Notes: generated from the sequence alone by a model not told the origin. Shown: positions 1 through 8,888, counted from the first letter of the stretch. The stretch is DNA of 64,000 nucleotides from Streptomyces sp. NRRL S-118 (GCF_000716335.1 NZ_KL591017.1:35771-99770); one strand, 5' to 3'. Program-made: numbers and translations.

Positions 1-36
1 CGGGGACGGAAGCTCGGTCGACGACATGGCTGGACG

Positions 37-573
37 CTATCGTCCGGTCCGGGCCTCGCCGTCGGCACCCTCGGGGTCCGCCGCGGGGCCGGCGCCTTCT
101 CCTCCGGCCTGTTCCTGTTCCGCTCGCGGGGGTTCTCCGCCCCCTTCGCGGGCCTGTTGCCGTGCCCCTTCCCGCATCTCTTCGGGGCTCTCCGCGGAGC
201 CCCCTTCCGGGGTGTCCCGCTGCACGATGCGGATGGCGTCATTCAGCGACTCGCGCTGCTCGGACGACATCATGCCGAAGAAGGCCACGAGAGCGGCGGC
301 CGGGTTGTCGCTCTTCGACCACGCTTCGTTCATCAGTGCGGCCGAGTAGGCGGCGCGGGTGGAGACCGCGGTATATCGATAGGCGCGGCCGGAGACTTCC
401 CTGCGCACCCAGCCCTTCTGATGGAGATTGTCCATTACGGTCATGACGGTGGTGTAGGCGATGGACCGTTCCTGCTGGAGATCCTCCAGGACTTCCCGGA
501 CGGTGACCGGCCGGTTCCATTGCCACACACGCGTCATGACGGCGTCTTCGAGCTCTCCCAATTGACGGGGCAC
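37..573 (-). CDS. BlaI/MecI/CopY-family transcriptional repressor
   Basis: 178 aa from a GTG start. Residues 1-75 (PRQLGELEDAVMTRVW, then a segment rich in VREVLEDL and TTVMTVMDNLHQKGW) form the penicillinase-repressor winged helix. The rest of the domain is the usual dimerisation region, and the last ~45 residues are a Gly/Glu/Ala-rich tail of low complexity. Family members bind promoter palindromes as dimers and are usually released by proteolysis by a BlaR/M56 metalloprotease encoded alongside. Such a partner would lie beyond the left edge and cannot be seen. A 6-bp inverted repeat about 27 bp upstream of the start may be its own operator. Targets are unknown. Confidence 0.9.
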   Translation of the reverse strand: MPRQLGELEDAVMTRVWQWNRPVTVREVLEDLQQERSIAYTTVMTVMDNLHQKGWVRREVSGRAYRYTAVSTRAAYSAALMNEAWSKSDNPAAALVAFFGMMSSEQRESLNDAIRIVQRDTPEGGSAESPEEMREGARQQAREGGGEPPRAEQEQAGGEGAGPAADPEGADGEARTGR

Positions 574-599
574 GTCGCCACCATAGTGGGGGATGTCGG

Positions 600-613
600 A
601 ATAGCTGGCTATT
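600..613. promoter_or_regulatory. Inverted repeat upstream of BlaI-type gene, possible autoregulatory operator
   Basis: AATAGC-TG-GCTATT is a perfect 6-bp inverted repeat in the leader of the BlaI-family gene. BlaI proteins bind short palindromes in their own promoters; assigning this one is inference. Confidence 0.35.
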
Positions 614-633
614 GACCCATCAAAGGTAACAAA

Positions 634-668
634 AAGGGCGTACGACGCGTAAGCGGTCGTACGCCCTT
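634..668 (-). terminator. Rho-independent terminator of the small membrane-protein gene
   Basis: A 13-bp perfect stem (AAGGGCGTACGAC / GTCGTACGCCCTT) with a 9-nt loop lies just after the stop of the leftward gene at 682. On the minus strand it is followed by a T-rich run (CCCTTTTTG). Confidence 0.85.
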
Positions 669-681
669 GGTGCGGGCGGCT

Positions 682-873
682 TCAGCCGGCCGTGCCGGGG
701 GTGGCGGAGCCGTCCGCCTGGCGGGTGGCCTCGGCGCGGGAGAGCGCCGCGTCGACGGCCGCGTCCTCCTTGGCCTTGTTGGGGCCGCCCTGGCTCTTGA
801 CGATCGTCACGACGAGGCCGATGAAGAAGGCGGCCATCACCACCGGGGGCAGGAGCGCGGATACGTAGTCCAT
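682..873 (-). CDS. Small single-pass membrane protein of unknown function
   Basis: 63 aa. I start at the ATG at 873 (MDYVSALLPPVV), because the longer reading upstream overlaps the neighbouring gene. Residues 5-27 (VSALLPPVVMAAFFIGLVV) are one hydrophobic helix near the N-terminus. The rest is charged and probably cytoplasmic (KSQGGPNKAKEDAAVDAALSRAE). It follows the 206-aa gene by 14 bp on the same strand, so the two probably form an operon, and a strong terminator follows. I do not recognise a named family. Confidence 0.7.
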   Translation of the reverse strand: MDYVSALLPPVVMAAFFIGLVVTIVKSQGGPNKAKEDAAVDAALSRAEATRQADGSATPGTAG

Positions 874-887
874 GGCGTCCAGGGTAG

Positions 888-1508
888 CTAGCTCGCCGCC
901 CGCTTCTCGGGCGGGGGCGCCGCGGGTCGCCGGCGCGGCGGGAAGACCTCCGACGGCTTGGGCACCGGGCGCTCGGCCGGCGGCGTGTCCGGCGACGAGG
1001 GCCCCGGTTTGGGCTTCGGCGGGTCGGCGGCGGCGCGGCCGCCCGGCAGCGCGAGCAGCCGGGTGCGCGGCCCTGCCGCCGCCGGCCACGCGGGCGGGCC
1101 GGTCCGCTGCCCGGCGAGGCGGGCCCGTACGGACTTCTCGGCCAGCACCTGGCAGCGGGCCAGGAGCGCGGCGCCCTGCGCGGTGTGCCGCAGGCCGCGC
1201 AGCGCGGCGAGGTCCTCGGGTCGCGGGTCGTAGCCGGTCAGCAGGGCGTCCTGGAGCAGGTCCAGGTACCCGGTGGCGGAGCCGGGCAGGGCGTCCCGGT
1301 ACCGGGAGAGGTCGGCCAGCAGGAAGGCGCGCAGCCGTCCGGCCTCGCGGACCGCCTCGTCCACGGAGCCGGCGAGGCGGTGGCAGTCCTGGACGACCTC
1401 GTCGTCGAGCGGGGTCGGGTGAAGGGCGTGGGCGAGGGCGCGTCGGAGCACACGCAGCTCATCTGCGCCGAACGCCAGGCCGCCGCGGGATCCGTATGGC
1501 GTGGGCAT
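888..1508 (-). CDS. Conserved actinobacterial protein of unknown function
   Basis: 206 aa. Residues ~15-130 are predicted mainly helical (LRVLRRALAHALHP, LRAFLLADLSRYRDALPG, DLLQDALLTGYDP, LRGLRHTAQGAALLARCQ). The last ~75 residues are Pro/Ala/Arg-rich and probably disordered. No catalytic motif, signal peptide or membrane segment is visible. It leads a two-gene leftward unit with the small membrane protein. The upstream region has an unusually AT-rich stretch (around 1525-1555) that probably holds the promoter. Function unknown. Confidence 0.75.
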   Translation of the reverse strand: MPTPYGSRGGLAFGADELRVLRRALAHALHPTPLDDEVVQDCHRLAGSVDEAVREAGRLRAFLLADLSRYRDALPGSATGYLDLLQDALLTGYDPRPEDLAALRGLRHTAQGAALLARCQVLAEKSVRARLAGQRTGPPAWPAAAGPRTRLLALPGGRAAADPPKPKPGPSSPDTPPAERPVPKPSEVFPPRRRPAAPPPEKRAAS

Positions 1509-1617
1509 GGCCCGACGATACGTGCTTATCGGACAAAATTTGTTTAAGCGATCAATGGTGGGCGCGTTGCCGCGCGGGCCGGACCCGGCACCCCGGCGGC
1601 AGCCGCGCCCCCGTCCG

Positions 1618-2424
1618 CTACATGCGCGAGACGTTGCGCTCGTAGACCAGCCGCAGACCGATGAGGGTGAGCCAGGGCTCGTGCTCGTCGATGGCCTTGG
1701 CCTCGCCCAGGACCATCGGGGCCAGGCCGCCCGTGGCGATCACCGTGACCTCGCCGGGGTCGCCGGACGGGCCAACCAGTTCGCGCTTCATGCGCTGGAC
1801 GACGCCGTCGACCTGGCCGGCGAAGCCGTACACGATGCCGGCCTGCATCGCCTCGACCGTGTTCTTGCCGATCACGCTGCGCGGGCGGGCCAGCTCGATC
1901 TTGCGCAGCTGGGCACCGCGCACCCCGAGCGCCTCGACGGAGATCTCGATGCCCGGGGCGATGACGCCGCCCGCGTACTCGCCGCGCGCGCTGACCGCGT
2001 CGTACGTCGTCGCCGTACCGAAGTCGACCACGATCGCCGGGCCGCCGTAGAGCTCGACGGCCGCGACCGCGTTGATGATGCGGTCCGCGCCGACCTCCTT
2101 GGGGTTGTCCATGAGGATCGGCACGCCCGTCTTGATGCCGGGCTCGACCAGGACGGCCGGGACGTCGCCGTAGTAGCGGCGGGTGACCTCGCGCAGCTCG
2201 TGCAGGACGGACGGGACCGTCGAACAGATGGCGATGCCCTCGATGCCGTCGCCGAGCTCGTCGCCGAGCAGCGGGTGCGTGCCCATCAGGCCCTGCATGA
2301 GCACGGCCAGCTCGTCGGCGGTGCGGCGGGGGTCCGTGGAGATCCGCCAGTGCTCGACGATCTCCTCGCCGTCGAACAGGCCGAGGACGGTCTGGGTGTT
2401 GCCGACGTCGATCGTGAGCAGCAT
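1618..2424 (-). CDS. coaX: Type III pantothenate kinase (CoaX)
   Basis: 268 aa from the ATG at 2424 (MLLTIDVGNTQTVLGLFDGE). It phosphorylates pantothenate with ATP, the first committed step of coenzyme A synthesis. Family markers are the N-terminal acidic phosphate loop DVGNT at residues 6-10, a GADRI segment (PKEVGADRIINAVAA), the VDFGTATTYD motif and GGVIAPG. The length is normal. Type III kinases need a monovalent cation and are not feedback-inhibited by CoA. The start overlaps the nadC stop by one base (TGATG), so translation is probably coupled. Last gene of the five-gene cofactor operon. Confidence 0.95.
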   Translation of the reverse strand: MLLTIDVGNTQTVLGLFDGEEIVEHWRISTDPRRTADELAVLMQGLMGTHPLLGDELGDGIEGIAICSTVPSVLHELREVTRRYYGDVPAVLVEPGIKTGVPILMDNPKEVGADRIINAVAAVELYGGPAIVVDFGTATTYDAVSARGEYAGGVIAPGIEISVEALGVRGAQLRKIELARPRSVIGKNTVEAMQAGIVYGFAGQVDGVVQRMKRELVGPSGDPGEVTVIATGGLAPMVLGEAKAIDEHEPWLTLIGLRLVYERNVSRM

Positions 2425-3446
2425 CAGCCCTGATCCGCCTCTCGCAGGTCGAGGCCGATGTCGAGGATCGGGGAGGAGTGCGTCAGGGCGCCCACCGCGA
2501 GGTAGTCGACGCCGGTCGCGGCGTACGCGGCCGCGTTCTCCAGGGTCAGCCGGCCGGAGGACTCCAGGGCGGCGCGGCCCGCGACGATCGTGACGGCCTC
2601 CTCCGTCTCGGCCGGCGTGAAGTTGTCCAGCAGGATCAGGTCGGCGCCCGCCTCCAGGACCTCGCGGACCTGGTGGAGGGTGTCCACCTCGACCTCGATC
2701 GGCACGTCGGGGAACTGCTCGCGCACCGCCTTGAAGGCCTCCGCGACGCCGCCGGCCGCGACCACGTGGTTGTCCTTGACCAGCGCGGCGTCGGACAGCG
2801 ACATGCGGTGGTTGACCCCGCCGCCGCAGCGCACGGCGTACTTCTCCAGGGCGCGCAGGCCCGGCGTCGTCTTGCGGGTGTCGCGGACCTGCGCCTTGTA
2901 CCCCTCCAGGGCGTCCGCCCACGCGCGCGTGGCGGTGGCGATGCCGGACAGGCGGCACATGATGTTGAGCGCGCTGCGCTCGCCGGTGAGCAGGTCGCGG
3001 GTGCGGGTGGTGACGGACAGCAGCTTCTGGCCCGCCTCGACCCGGTCGCCGTCCTCGGCGTGCCGCTCGACGGCGAACTCCTCCGTGCAGACCACGGACA
3101 TGATCGCCTCGGCGACGTGGATGCCCGCGACGACGCCCGCCTCCCGGGCGGTGAAGTCGGCGGTGGCCACGGCGTCCGCCGGGACGGTGGCGACGGTCGT
3201 CACGTCCACGCCGCCGTCCAGGTCCTCCTCGATCGCGCGGTACGCCACGTCCTCGACGAGTACGGGGTCGAGGCCGGCGTTGACCAGCAGCGCGGCGAGC
3301 GCGGGGTCCAGCCCGCACTCGTACACCTCGTCGTCGCCGCCGCAGCCGCAGCCGTCACCGCATCCGCCACCGGACTGGTCGGCCGGTGCGGTGATGTTGA
3401 TCAGGGGGACGTCCACGGGCTCCGGACGTTCTTCGGGCGTGCTCAC
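2424..3446 (-). CDS. nadC: Nicotinate-nucleotide pyrophosphorylase (carboxylating), NadC, with Cys-rich N-terminal segment
   Basis: 340 aa from the GTG at 3446, two bases after the nadB stop. It converts quinolinate and PRPP to nicotinate mononucleotide in de novo NAD synthesis. The QPRTase fold covers roughly residues 45-340: GERSALNIMCRLSGIAT, RDTRKTTPGLRALEKYAV, GGGVNHRMSLSDAALVKDNH, and the C-terminal TGVDYLAVGALTHS. The first ~45 residues are an extension with a Gly/Cys cluster (C29, C33, C35, C44; GGGCGDGCGCGG) that I do not know from the enterobacterial enzyme. It could bind metal; that is inference. Confidence 0.95.
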   Translation of the reverse strand: MSTPEERPEPVDVPLINITAPADQSGGGCGDGCGCGGDDEVYECGLDPALAALLVNAGLDPVLVEDVAYRAIEEDLDGGVDVTTVATVPADAVATADFTAREAGVVAGIHVAEAIMSVVCTEEFAVERHAEDGDRVEAGQKLLSVTTRTRDLLTGERSALNIMCRLSGIATATRAWADALEGYKAQVRDTRKTTPGLRALEKYAVRCGGGVNHRMSLSDAALVKDNHVVAAGGVAEAFKAVREQFPDVPIEVEVDTLHQVREVLEAGADLILLDNFTPAETEEAVTIVAGRAALESSGRLTLENAAAYAATGVDYLAVGALTHSSPILDIGLDLREADQG

Positions 3447-3448
3447 GG

Positions 3449-5140
3449 TTACGGCTCCTGGGGGGCGTCGGCGACGGTCGGGGGGAAGTCTTGGCTGTCG
3501 GTGGGGCGGACGTCCAGAGTCCGGTCGGGACGCAGCCGTACGACGAGGTGGCGCCGCCAGGCCGCGTCGTCGCGGTCGGGGTGGTCCTCGCGCCAGTGGC
3601 AGCCGCGGGTCTCCTCGCGGCGGCGGGCGGCGGTGACGAGGACGCGGGCGACGCACAGCAGGTTGGTGGTCTCCCAGGACTCGACGCCGGGCTCGGCGGC
3701 CTTGCCGTCCTCACCCGCGACCGCGGTCGCGTGCACGGCTTCGAGCTGCTCGGCGGCCTCGGCGAGGCTGGTCGCGGAACGCAGGACGCCGGCGCCGTGC
3801 GTCATCACGTGCTGGATGTGCGTACGGGAGGCGGGGTCCAGCAGCGGCAGGACGCTGGGGGCGGGGTGCGGCGCGGGGGCGCCGGCCTCGCGGGGGGTGT
3901 GCGCGGCGATGTCGTCGGCGATGCGCTCGGCGAAGACCAGCCCCTCCAGGAGCGAGTTCGACGCGAGGCGGTTGGCGCCGTGGACGCCGGTGCAGGCCAC
4001 CTCGCCGCAGGCGTACAGGCCGGGCACCGTCGTACGGCCGTGCAGATCGGTGCGGACGCCGCCGGAGGCGTAGTGCGCCGCCGGGGCGACCGGGATCGGC
4101 TCGGTCACCGGGTCGATGCCGTGGGCGCGGCAGGCGGCGAGGATCGTCGGGAAGCGCGACGCCCACATCGCGGCGCCGAAGTGCCGGGCGTCGAGGTACA
4201 TGTGGCGGGCGCCCTGCTCCCGCATGCGGCGCATGATGCCCTTGGCGACGATGTCGCGGGGGGCGAGCTCGGCCAGCTCGTGCTGACCGGTCATGAAGCG
4301 GACGCCGTCCGCGTCGACCAGGTGGGCGCCCTCGCCGCGGACCGCCTCGGAGACCAGCGGCTGCTGGCCCTCCGCGTCGGGGCCGAGGAACAGCACGGTC
4401 GGGTGGAACTGGACGAACTCCAGGTCGCTGACCTCCGCGCCGGCGCGCAGCGCGAGCGCGACGCCGTCGCCGGTGGAGACCGCGGGGTTGGTGGTGGCGG
4501 AGAAGACCTGGCCCATGCCGCCGGTGGCGAGGACGACCGCGGGCGCGTGGACGGCGCCGACGCCGTCGTGCTGGCCCTCGCCCATGACGTGCAGCGTCAC
4601 GCCCGCCGTACGGCCGTCGGCGTCGGTGAGGAGGTCCAGCACCAGGGCGTTCTCGATGGTGCGCACGCCGCGGTCCCGGACCGCGTCGACCAGGGCGCGG
4701 GAGATCTCGGCGCCCGTGGCGTCGCCGCCCGCGTGGGCGATGCGGCGGCGGTGGTGTCCGCCCTCGCGGGTCAGCTCGATGGTGCCGGCGTCGTCGGTGT
4801 CGAACCGGGCACCGGTGTCGATCAGGCGGCGGACCGCGTCCGGGCCCTCGGTGACCAGGGTGCGGACGGCCTCCTCGTCGCACAGCCCGGCGCCCGCGAC
4901 CAGCGTGTCGTCGAGGTGCTGCTCGGGCGTGTCCCCCTCGCCGAGCGCCGCGGCGATGCCGCCCTGGGCCCAGCGCGTGGAGCCGTCGTCCAGGCGGGCC
5001 TTGGTGACGACGACCGTACGCAGCCCGGCGGCCGCGGTGCGCAGGGCGGCGGTCAGACCGGCGACGCCGGAGCCGACCACGACGACGTCGGCGTCGATGG
5101 CCCAGCCGGGGGCGGGGGCCTGGAGGCGTATGCCGGTCAT
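3449..5140 (-). CDS. nadB: L-aspartate oxidase (NadB)
   Basis: 563 aa. This FAD enzyme oxidises L-aspartate to iminoaspartate, which NadA condenses to quinolinate; nadA is not in the window. The N-terminal FAD dinucleotide-binding motif [18 protein letters not shown] starts near residue 19. [14 protein letters not shown], the family motif HFPT-like EFVQFHPT, and the C-terminal [30 protein letters not shown] match the succinate-dehydrogenase-like flavoprotein family. The ATG at 5140 overlaps the panC stop (ATGA), giving coupling. Length is normal. Confidence 0.95.
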   Translation of the reverse strand: MTGIRLQAPAPGWAIDADVVVVGSGVAGLTAALRTAAAGLRTVVVTKARLDDGSTRWAQGGIAAALGEGDTPEQHLDDTLVAGAGLCDEEAVRTLVTEGPDAVRRLIDTGARFDTDDAGTIELTREGGHHRRRIAHAGGDATGAEISRALVDAVRDRGVRTIENALVLDLLTDADGRTAGVTLHVMGEGQHDGVGAVHAPAVVLATGGMGQVFSATTNPAVSTGDGVALALRAGAEVSDLEFVQFHPTVLFLGPDAEGQQPLVSEAVRGEGAHLVDADGVRFMTGQHELAELAPRDIVAKGIMRRMREQGARHMYLDARHFGAAMWASRFPTILAACRAHGIDPVTEPIPVAPAAHYASGGVRTDLHGRTTVPGLYACGEVACTGVHGANRLASNSLLEGLVFAERIADDIAAHTPREAGAPAPHPAPSVLPLLDPASRTHIQHVMTHGAGVLRSATSLAEAAEQLEAVHATAVAGEDGKAAEPGVESWETTNLLCVARVLVTAARRREETRGCHWREDHPDRDDAAWRRHLVVRLRPDRTLDVRPTDSQDFPPTVADAPQEP

Positions 5141-6147
5141 GCGGGCGCTCCGAAGGTGAGGGGAAGGTTGTCGATGAGCCGGGTGGTGCCGACCTTCGCG
5201 GCGACCGCGAGGATCGCCTCACCGGCGTGGTCGTCGGGCACCTCGGTGAAGTCGGCCGGGTTTACCAGGGCCAGGTAGTCGAGGACGAGGGGCGGATTCT
5301 GCTTGGCCGCCTCGTCGAGTACCGCGCGGGCCGCCGCCCGAACCGCGTCCGCGCCACCGGGGCCGGCCGCGGCCACCGCGTGGGCGTCGGCCGCGGCGCG
5401 GGACTCGCCCAGCTTGGACAGCGCCTCGGCTCGGCTCTCGGAGGCGGGCAGGGTCGCGGCGCGGGCCCGCAGCGCCGCCTGCGCGGCGAGCCGGTCGCGG
5501 GCGGCGAACAGGGCCGCGGACAGGGCGAGGGCGGTACGGCGCTCGCCCGGCGACAGGTAGCGGTTGCGGCTGGAGAGCGCGAGGCCGTCGGGCTCGCGGA
5601 CCGTCGGCACGCCGACGATCTCGACCGGGAAGTTCAGGTCGCGGGCCATGCGGCGGATCAGGGCGAGCTGCTGGGCGTCCTTCTGCCCGAAGAACGCCAC
5701 ATCGGGGCGGGTGAGGTGGAGCAGCTTGGCGACGACGGTGAGCATGCCGTCGAAGTGGCCGGGGCGGGAGGCGCCCTCGAGGCGCTCCCCCATGGGGCCG
5801 GCGGCGATCCGGACCTGGGGCTCCCCGCCGGGGTAGACCTCCGCCACGGAGGGCGCGAAGACGGCGTCGGCGCCGGCGCGCTCGGCGGTCTTGAGGTCGG
5901 CCTCCAGGGTGCGGGGATACCGGTCGAGGTCCTCGCCCGCGCCGAACTGGAGCGGGTTGACGAAGACGGTGACCAGCACGTAGCCCTTCCTGCCGACGTG
6001 CGCACGGGCCGCGCGGACGAGTGCGGCGTGGCCTTCGTGGAGGGCGCCCATGGTCATGACGACCGCGGTGCGGCCGCGGGGCGCGAAGTGCCCCAGGGCG
6101 TAGTCCAGCTCGTCGCACGTCTCGATCAGCTCGAACTCGGGGCTCAT
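5137..6147 (-). CDS. panC: Pantothenate synthetase (PanC)
   Basis: 336 aa. It ligates pantoate and beta-alanine using ATP via a pantoyl-adenylate. The HIGH-like motif MGALHEGH is at residues 33-40. [19 protein letters not shown], the pantoate-binding [16 protein letters not shown] and LSSRNRYLS are all present. It is some 40-50 residues longer than typical enzymes because of an Ala-rich insertion near residues 215-275 before the C-terminal [14 protein letters not shown] overlaps on both sides place it in a translationally coupled operon with the DUF2520 gene upstream and nadB downstream. Confidence 0.95.
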   Translation of the reverse strand: MSPEFELIETCDELDYALGHFAPRGRTAVVMTMGALHEGHAALVRAARAHVGRKGYVLVTVFVNPLQFGAGEDLDRYPRTLEADLKTAERAGADAVFAPSVAEVYPGGEPQVRIAAGPMGERLEGASRPGHFDGMLTVVAKLLHLTRPDVAFFGQKDAQQLALIRRMARDLNFPVEIVGVPTVREPDGLALSSRNRYLSPGERRTALALSAALFAARDRLAAQAALRARAATLPASESRAEALSKLGESRAAADAHAVAAAGPGGADAVRAAARAVLDEAAKQNPPLVLDYLALVNPADFTEVPDDHAGEAILAVAAKVGTTRLIDNLPLTFGAPA

Positions 6148-7079
6148 CGGTTGCTGTCTCCTTCCGCGCCGGGGCCGCCGTCGGCTCCGGCGGAGCCGTC
6201 CGCGAGGACGCCGAGCAGGTCCTCCGCGAGTTCCGCCTTGAGGACGCCGTGGGCGAGGGCGCGGTCCGCGGTCGTACGGGCCATGGCGAGGTACCCGGCG
6301 ACGCAGGCCGGGGCGTGCTTGCGCAGCTCGGCGACGTGCGCGGCGACCGTGCCGGCGTCGCCGCGCGCGACGGGGCCGGTCAGGGCGGCGTCACCGGAGC
6401 GCAGGGCGTTGTCGAGGGCGGCGCCCAGCAGCGGGCCGAGCATCCGGTCGGGGGCGCCGACCCCCGCCGTGCGGAGCAGCTCCATGGACTGTGCCACCAG
6501 GGTGACCAGGTAGTTCGCGCCGAGGGCCAGGGCGGCGTGGTAGAGCGGGCGGGCCTCCTCGGCGATCCACTCGGGCTCGCCGCCCATCTCGATGACCAGC
6601 GCCTCGGCGGCGAGGCGCAGCTCCTCGGGGGCGGTGACGCCGAAGGAGCAGCCGGCCAGCCGCTGCACGTCGACGGGCGTGCCGGTGAAGGTCATGACGG
6701 GGTGCAGGGCGAGCGGCAGCGCGCCGGCGCGGCGGGCCGGGTCCAGCACGGCCGTGCCGTACCGCCCGGAGGTGTGCACCAGGAGCTGTCCGGGGCGTAC
6801 GGCTCCGGTCTCCGCGAGGCCCTGGACGAGGCCGGGCAGGACGTCGTCGGGGACGGTGAGCAGGACGAGCTCGGCGCGCTCCAGCACCTGGGCGGGTGGT
6901 ACGAGCGGCACGCCGGGCAGAAGCTCGGCGGCGCGCCGCACGGACGCGTCGGACACGCCGGAGACGGCGACCGGGTGGTGCCCGGCGAGCTGCAGGGACG
7001 CGGCGAGGGCGGGTCCGACCCGGCCGGCGCCGACGACGCCGACGGTGAGCCGGGCGGGGCGGGGTGGTGATGCGTTCAC
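6144..7079 (-). CDS. Rossmann-fold DUF2520 protein, probable pantoate-pathway dehydrogenase
   Basis: 311 aa from a GTG start. The N-terminal NAD(P)-binding motif [21 protein letters not shown] is followed by a Rossmann domain to ~130 ([24 protein letters not shown]) and an all-helical DUF2520 domain (residues ~150-280; [27 protein letters not shown]). The architecture resembles ketopantoate reductase and pyrroline-5-carboxylate reductase. It is the first gene of the operon and overlaps panC by ATGA. A role in making or reducing a pantoate precursor is plausible from context but is not proven by sequence. Confidence 0.85.
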   Translation of the reverse strand: MNASPPRPARLTVGVVGAGRVGPALAASLQLAGHHPVAVSGVSDASVRRAAELLPGVPLVPPAQVLERAELVLLTVPDDVLPGLVQGLAETGAVRPGQLLVHTSGRYGTAVLDPARRAGALPLALHPVMTFTGTPVDVQRLAGCSFGVTAPEELRLAAEALVIEMGGEPEWIAEEARPLYHAALALGANYLVTLVAQSMELLRTAGVGAPDRMLGPLLGAALDNALRSGDAALTGPVARGDAGTVAAHVAELRKHAPACVAGYLAMARTTADRALAHGVLKAELAEDLLGVLADGSAGADGGPGAEGDSNR

Positions 7080-7204
7080 GCGGGCGACGGCCTTCCGTTC
7101 CAGTCCGCGGGGGGTACCGGACGATTTCTGGTCATGCTACGCCAGCGTTTCGCTCCGCTGGCCGACTGTCCACAGGGGGTGACTGCCGGTGTGATGATCG
7201 GACG

Positions 7205-8605
7205 ATGAGCGACGCGCGTGACGACGAGACCGACGGCAGGCACGAGGGCTGGGACGGCGTCCGGCAGGGGGACCGGGACGGTGTCCGGGACGAGGACGGG
7301 GGCGACGACAGGGGTGAAGACCGGGAGGGCGCCCGGGACGACGACCGGAGCGAGGGCCGTGACGAGGACCGGCGCGACGAGGGGGGCGACGTGCGGGACG
7401 ACGACCATGGCGGCGGGCGGAGCGGCATGAGTGCCGCGAAGGCACGCAGGGTGGCCGCGTGGCGGGCCTCCGGGAAGGTGCTGTGGCGCTCGCCCGCCGA
7501 GCCGACGCTGGGCGAACGGCTGACCGCGCTCGCGCGGGACGCCGGGGCCGTCCACGACCTCACCGACCGGGCGGACATGTACGGCGACGGCGTCGTCGAG
7601 GCGCTGGAGCGGCGGGTGGCCGGGCTGCTGGGCTTCCCGGCCGCGGCGTTCTTCCCCAGCGGGACCATGGCCCAGCAGGTCGCCCTGCGGTGCTGGGCGG
7701 GGCGCACGGGCAACCCGCTCGTGGCCCTGCACCCGCAGTCCCATCCGGTGCAGCACGAGCGCGACGCGCTGTCCGTGGTGAGCGGGCTGCGGACGGTCCA
7801 CGCGACGCAGGCGCCCCGGCTGCCCACCGCCGACGAGGTCCGGGGCCTGGACGAGCCTTTCGGCACGCTGATGCTGGAGCTGCCGCTGCGCGAGGCCGGG
7901 TTCGTCCTGCCGTCCTGGGAGGAGCTGGTGGACGTGGTGGACGCGGCGCGCGAACGGGATGCGGTGGTGCACGTCGACGGCGCGAGGCTCTGGGAATGCG
8001 CCCCCTGGTTCGGGCGCGAACTGCCCGAGATCGCGGGCCTGGCGGACAGCGTGTACGTCTCCTTCTACAAGTCCCTCGGCGGCCTGTCCGGCGCGGCGCT
8101 GGCCGGTCCCGAGGAGCTGGTCGAGGAGGCACGGGCGTGGCGGCACCGCTACGGGGGCCAGGTCTTCCAGCAGTTCCCGGCGGCGCTGGCGGCCCTGCTG
8201 GGCCTGGAGCGGGAGCTGCCGCGGCTGCCGTCGTACGCGGCCCACGCGCGCGTGGTGGCGGCCGCGCTGCGGGACGGCCTGGCGGAGACGGCCCCCTGGT
8301 TCCGGGTGCACCCCGATCCCCCGCACACGCACCAGTTCACGGTCTGGCTGCCGTACGAGGCGGACGTCCTGACGGAGGCCGCCGTCCGCCAGGCCGAGGA
8401 CACGGGCGTCACGCTCTTCCGCACCTGGTTCGCCCCCGGTCCCGCGGGCCCGCCGGGCGTCGCCGTCACGGAGGTCTCGGTCACCGCCCCGGGGCTGGAG
8501 TGGTCGCGGGAGGACGTGGTGGAGGCGGTACGGGACTTCATGGCCCGCGTGACCGGCGGGCGCGCCGGCCGGGACGGGGGCCTGTCCCCGGCGCAGCACG
8601 CCTAG
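7205..8605 (+). CDS. Threonine-aldolase-like PLP enzyme with acidic Arg/Asp-rich N-terminal extension
   Basis: 466 aa from the ATG at 7205 (MSDARDDETD). A shorter form would start at the ATG at 7427 (MSAAKARR, 392 aa). The fold type I aminotransferase-like domain runs from about residue 95: AAFFPSGTMAQQVALR, VVHVDGARLWECAPWF, and VYVSFYKSLGGLSG, where the lysine of YKSLGG is the expected PLP Schiff-base residue. The family cleaves threonine or related beta-hydroxy amino acids to glycine plus aldehyde. The first ~74 residues are almost only D, E, R and G. Codon third positions there stay G/C-rich, which supports the longer reading. It is transcribed divergently from the cofactor operon. Confidence 0.85.
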   Translation: MSDARDDETDGRHEGWDGVRQGDRDGVRDEDGGDDRGEDREGARDDDRSEGRDEDRRDEGGDVRDDDHGGGRSGMSAAKARRVAAWRASGKVLWRSPAEPTLGERLTALARDAGAVHDLTDRADMYGDGVVEALERRVAGLLGFPAAAFFPSGTMAQQVALRCWAGRTGNPLVALHPQSHPVQHERDALSVVSGLRTVHATQAPRLPTADEVRGLDEPFGTLMLELPLREAGFVLPSWEELVDVVDAARERDAVVHVDGARLWECAPWFGRELPEIAGLADSVYVSFYKSLGGLSGAALAGPEELVEEARAWRHRYGGQVFQQFPAALAALLGLERELPRLPSYAAHARVVAAALRDGLAETAPWFRVHPDPPHTHQFTVWLPYEADVLTEAAVRQAEDTGVTLFRTWFAPGPAGPPGVAVTEVSVTAPGLEWSREDVVEAVRDFMARVTGGRAGRDGGLSPAQHA

Positions 8606-8790
8606 GACGGCACTCCGCCCCGCGGGCGTGCGGCGCGGACCGGGACACCCCGCAGCACCTTCAGCAGGCGGCGGTGGTCCCGGACCGACCGCAGCGCGCG
8701 CCAGTCGTGGGCGCCCGGCTGCGGTGGCGGCGGGGTGCCGTGCTGCGCCGAGCGGTAGCTGTCGAGGAGGTGCTGGTGAAAGGCGTTCAT
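8602..8790 (-). CDS. Small conserved-looking protein of unknown function
   Basis: 62 aa (MNAFHQHLLDSYRSAQHG, then a Pro-rich linker, HDWRALRSVRDHRRLLKVL and a basic tail). It has no membrane segment or Cys. I support it as real because the N-terminus is amphipathic helix-like, a clean ATG is present and nothing else fills the 280-bp gap. Its last codons overlap the end of the convergent aldolase-like gene by 4 bp. It is divergent from the DUF5937 regulator and could share its control region. Function unknown. Confidence 0.5.
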   Translation of the reverse strand: MNAFHQHLLDSYRSAQHGTPPPPQPGAHDWRALRSVRDHRRLLKVLRGVPVRAARPRGGVPS

Positions 8791-8831
8791 GTCCTCCAGG
8801 GTCGGCGCACCGGCCCGCCCGGGCGCGCCGA

Positions 8832-8856
8832 TTGACGGGGGACGTCAAATGACGGG
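8832..8856. promoter_or_regulatory. Inverted and direct repeat in the divergent promoter of the DUF5937/ArsR regulator
   Basis: TTGACG-N5-CGTCAA (8832-8848) is a perfect 6-bp inverted repeat, and TGACGGG recurs at 8833-8839 and 8850-8856. TTGACG could also serve as a -35 hexamer. It is a good candidate operator for the adjacent HTH protein; this is inference. Confidence 0.45.
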
Positions 8857-8888
8857 AGGCCCGGCGCCTTACCCCGCACCATGGGGGC

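Noticed and set aside
1525..1555. ACAAA-A-TTTGT inverted repeat in the AT-rich stretch before the 206-aa gene.
   Set aside because: Only 5-bp arms in AT-rich DNA; may be just the promoter. Not strong enough to call an operator.
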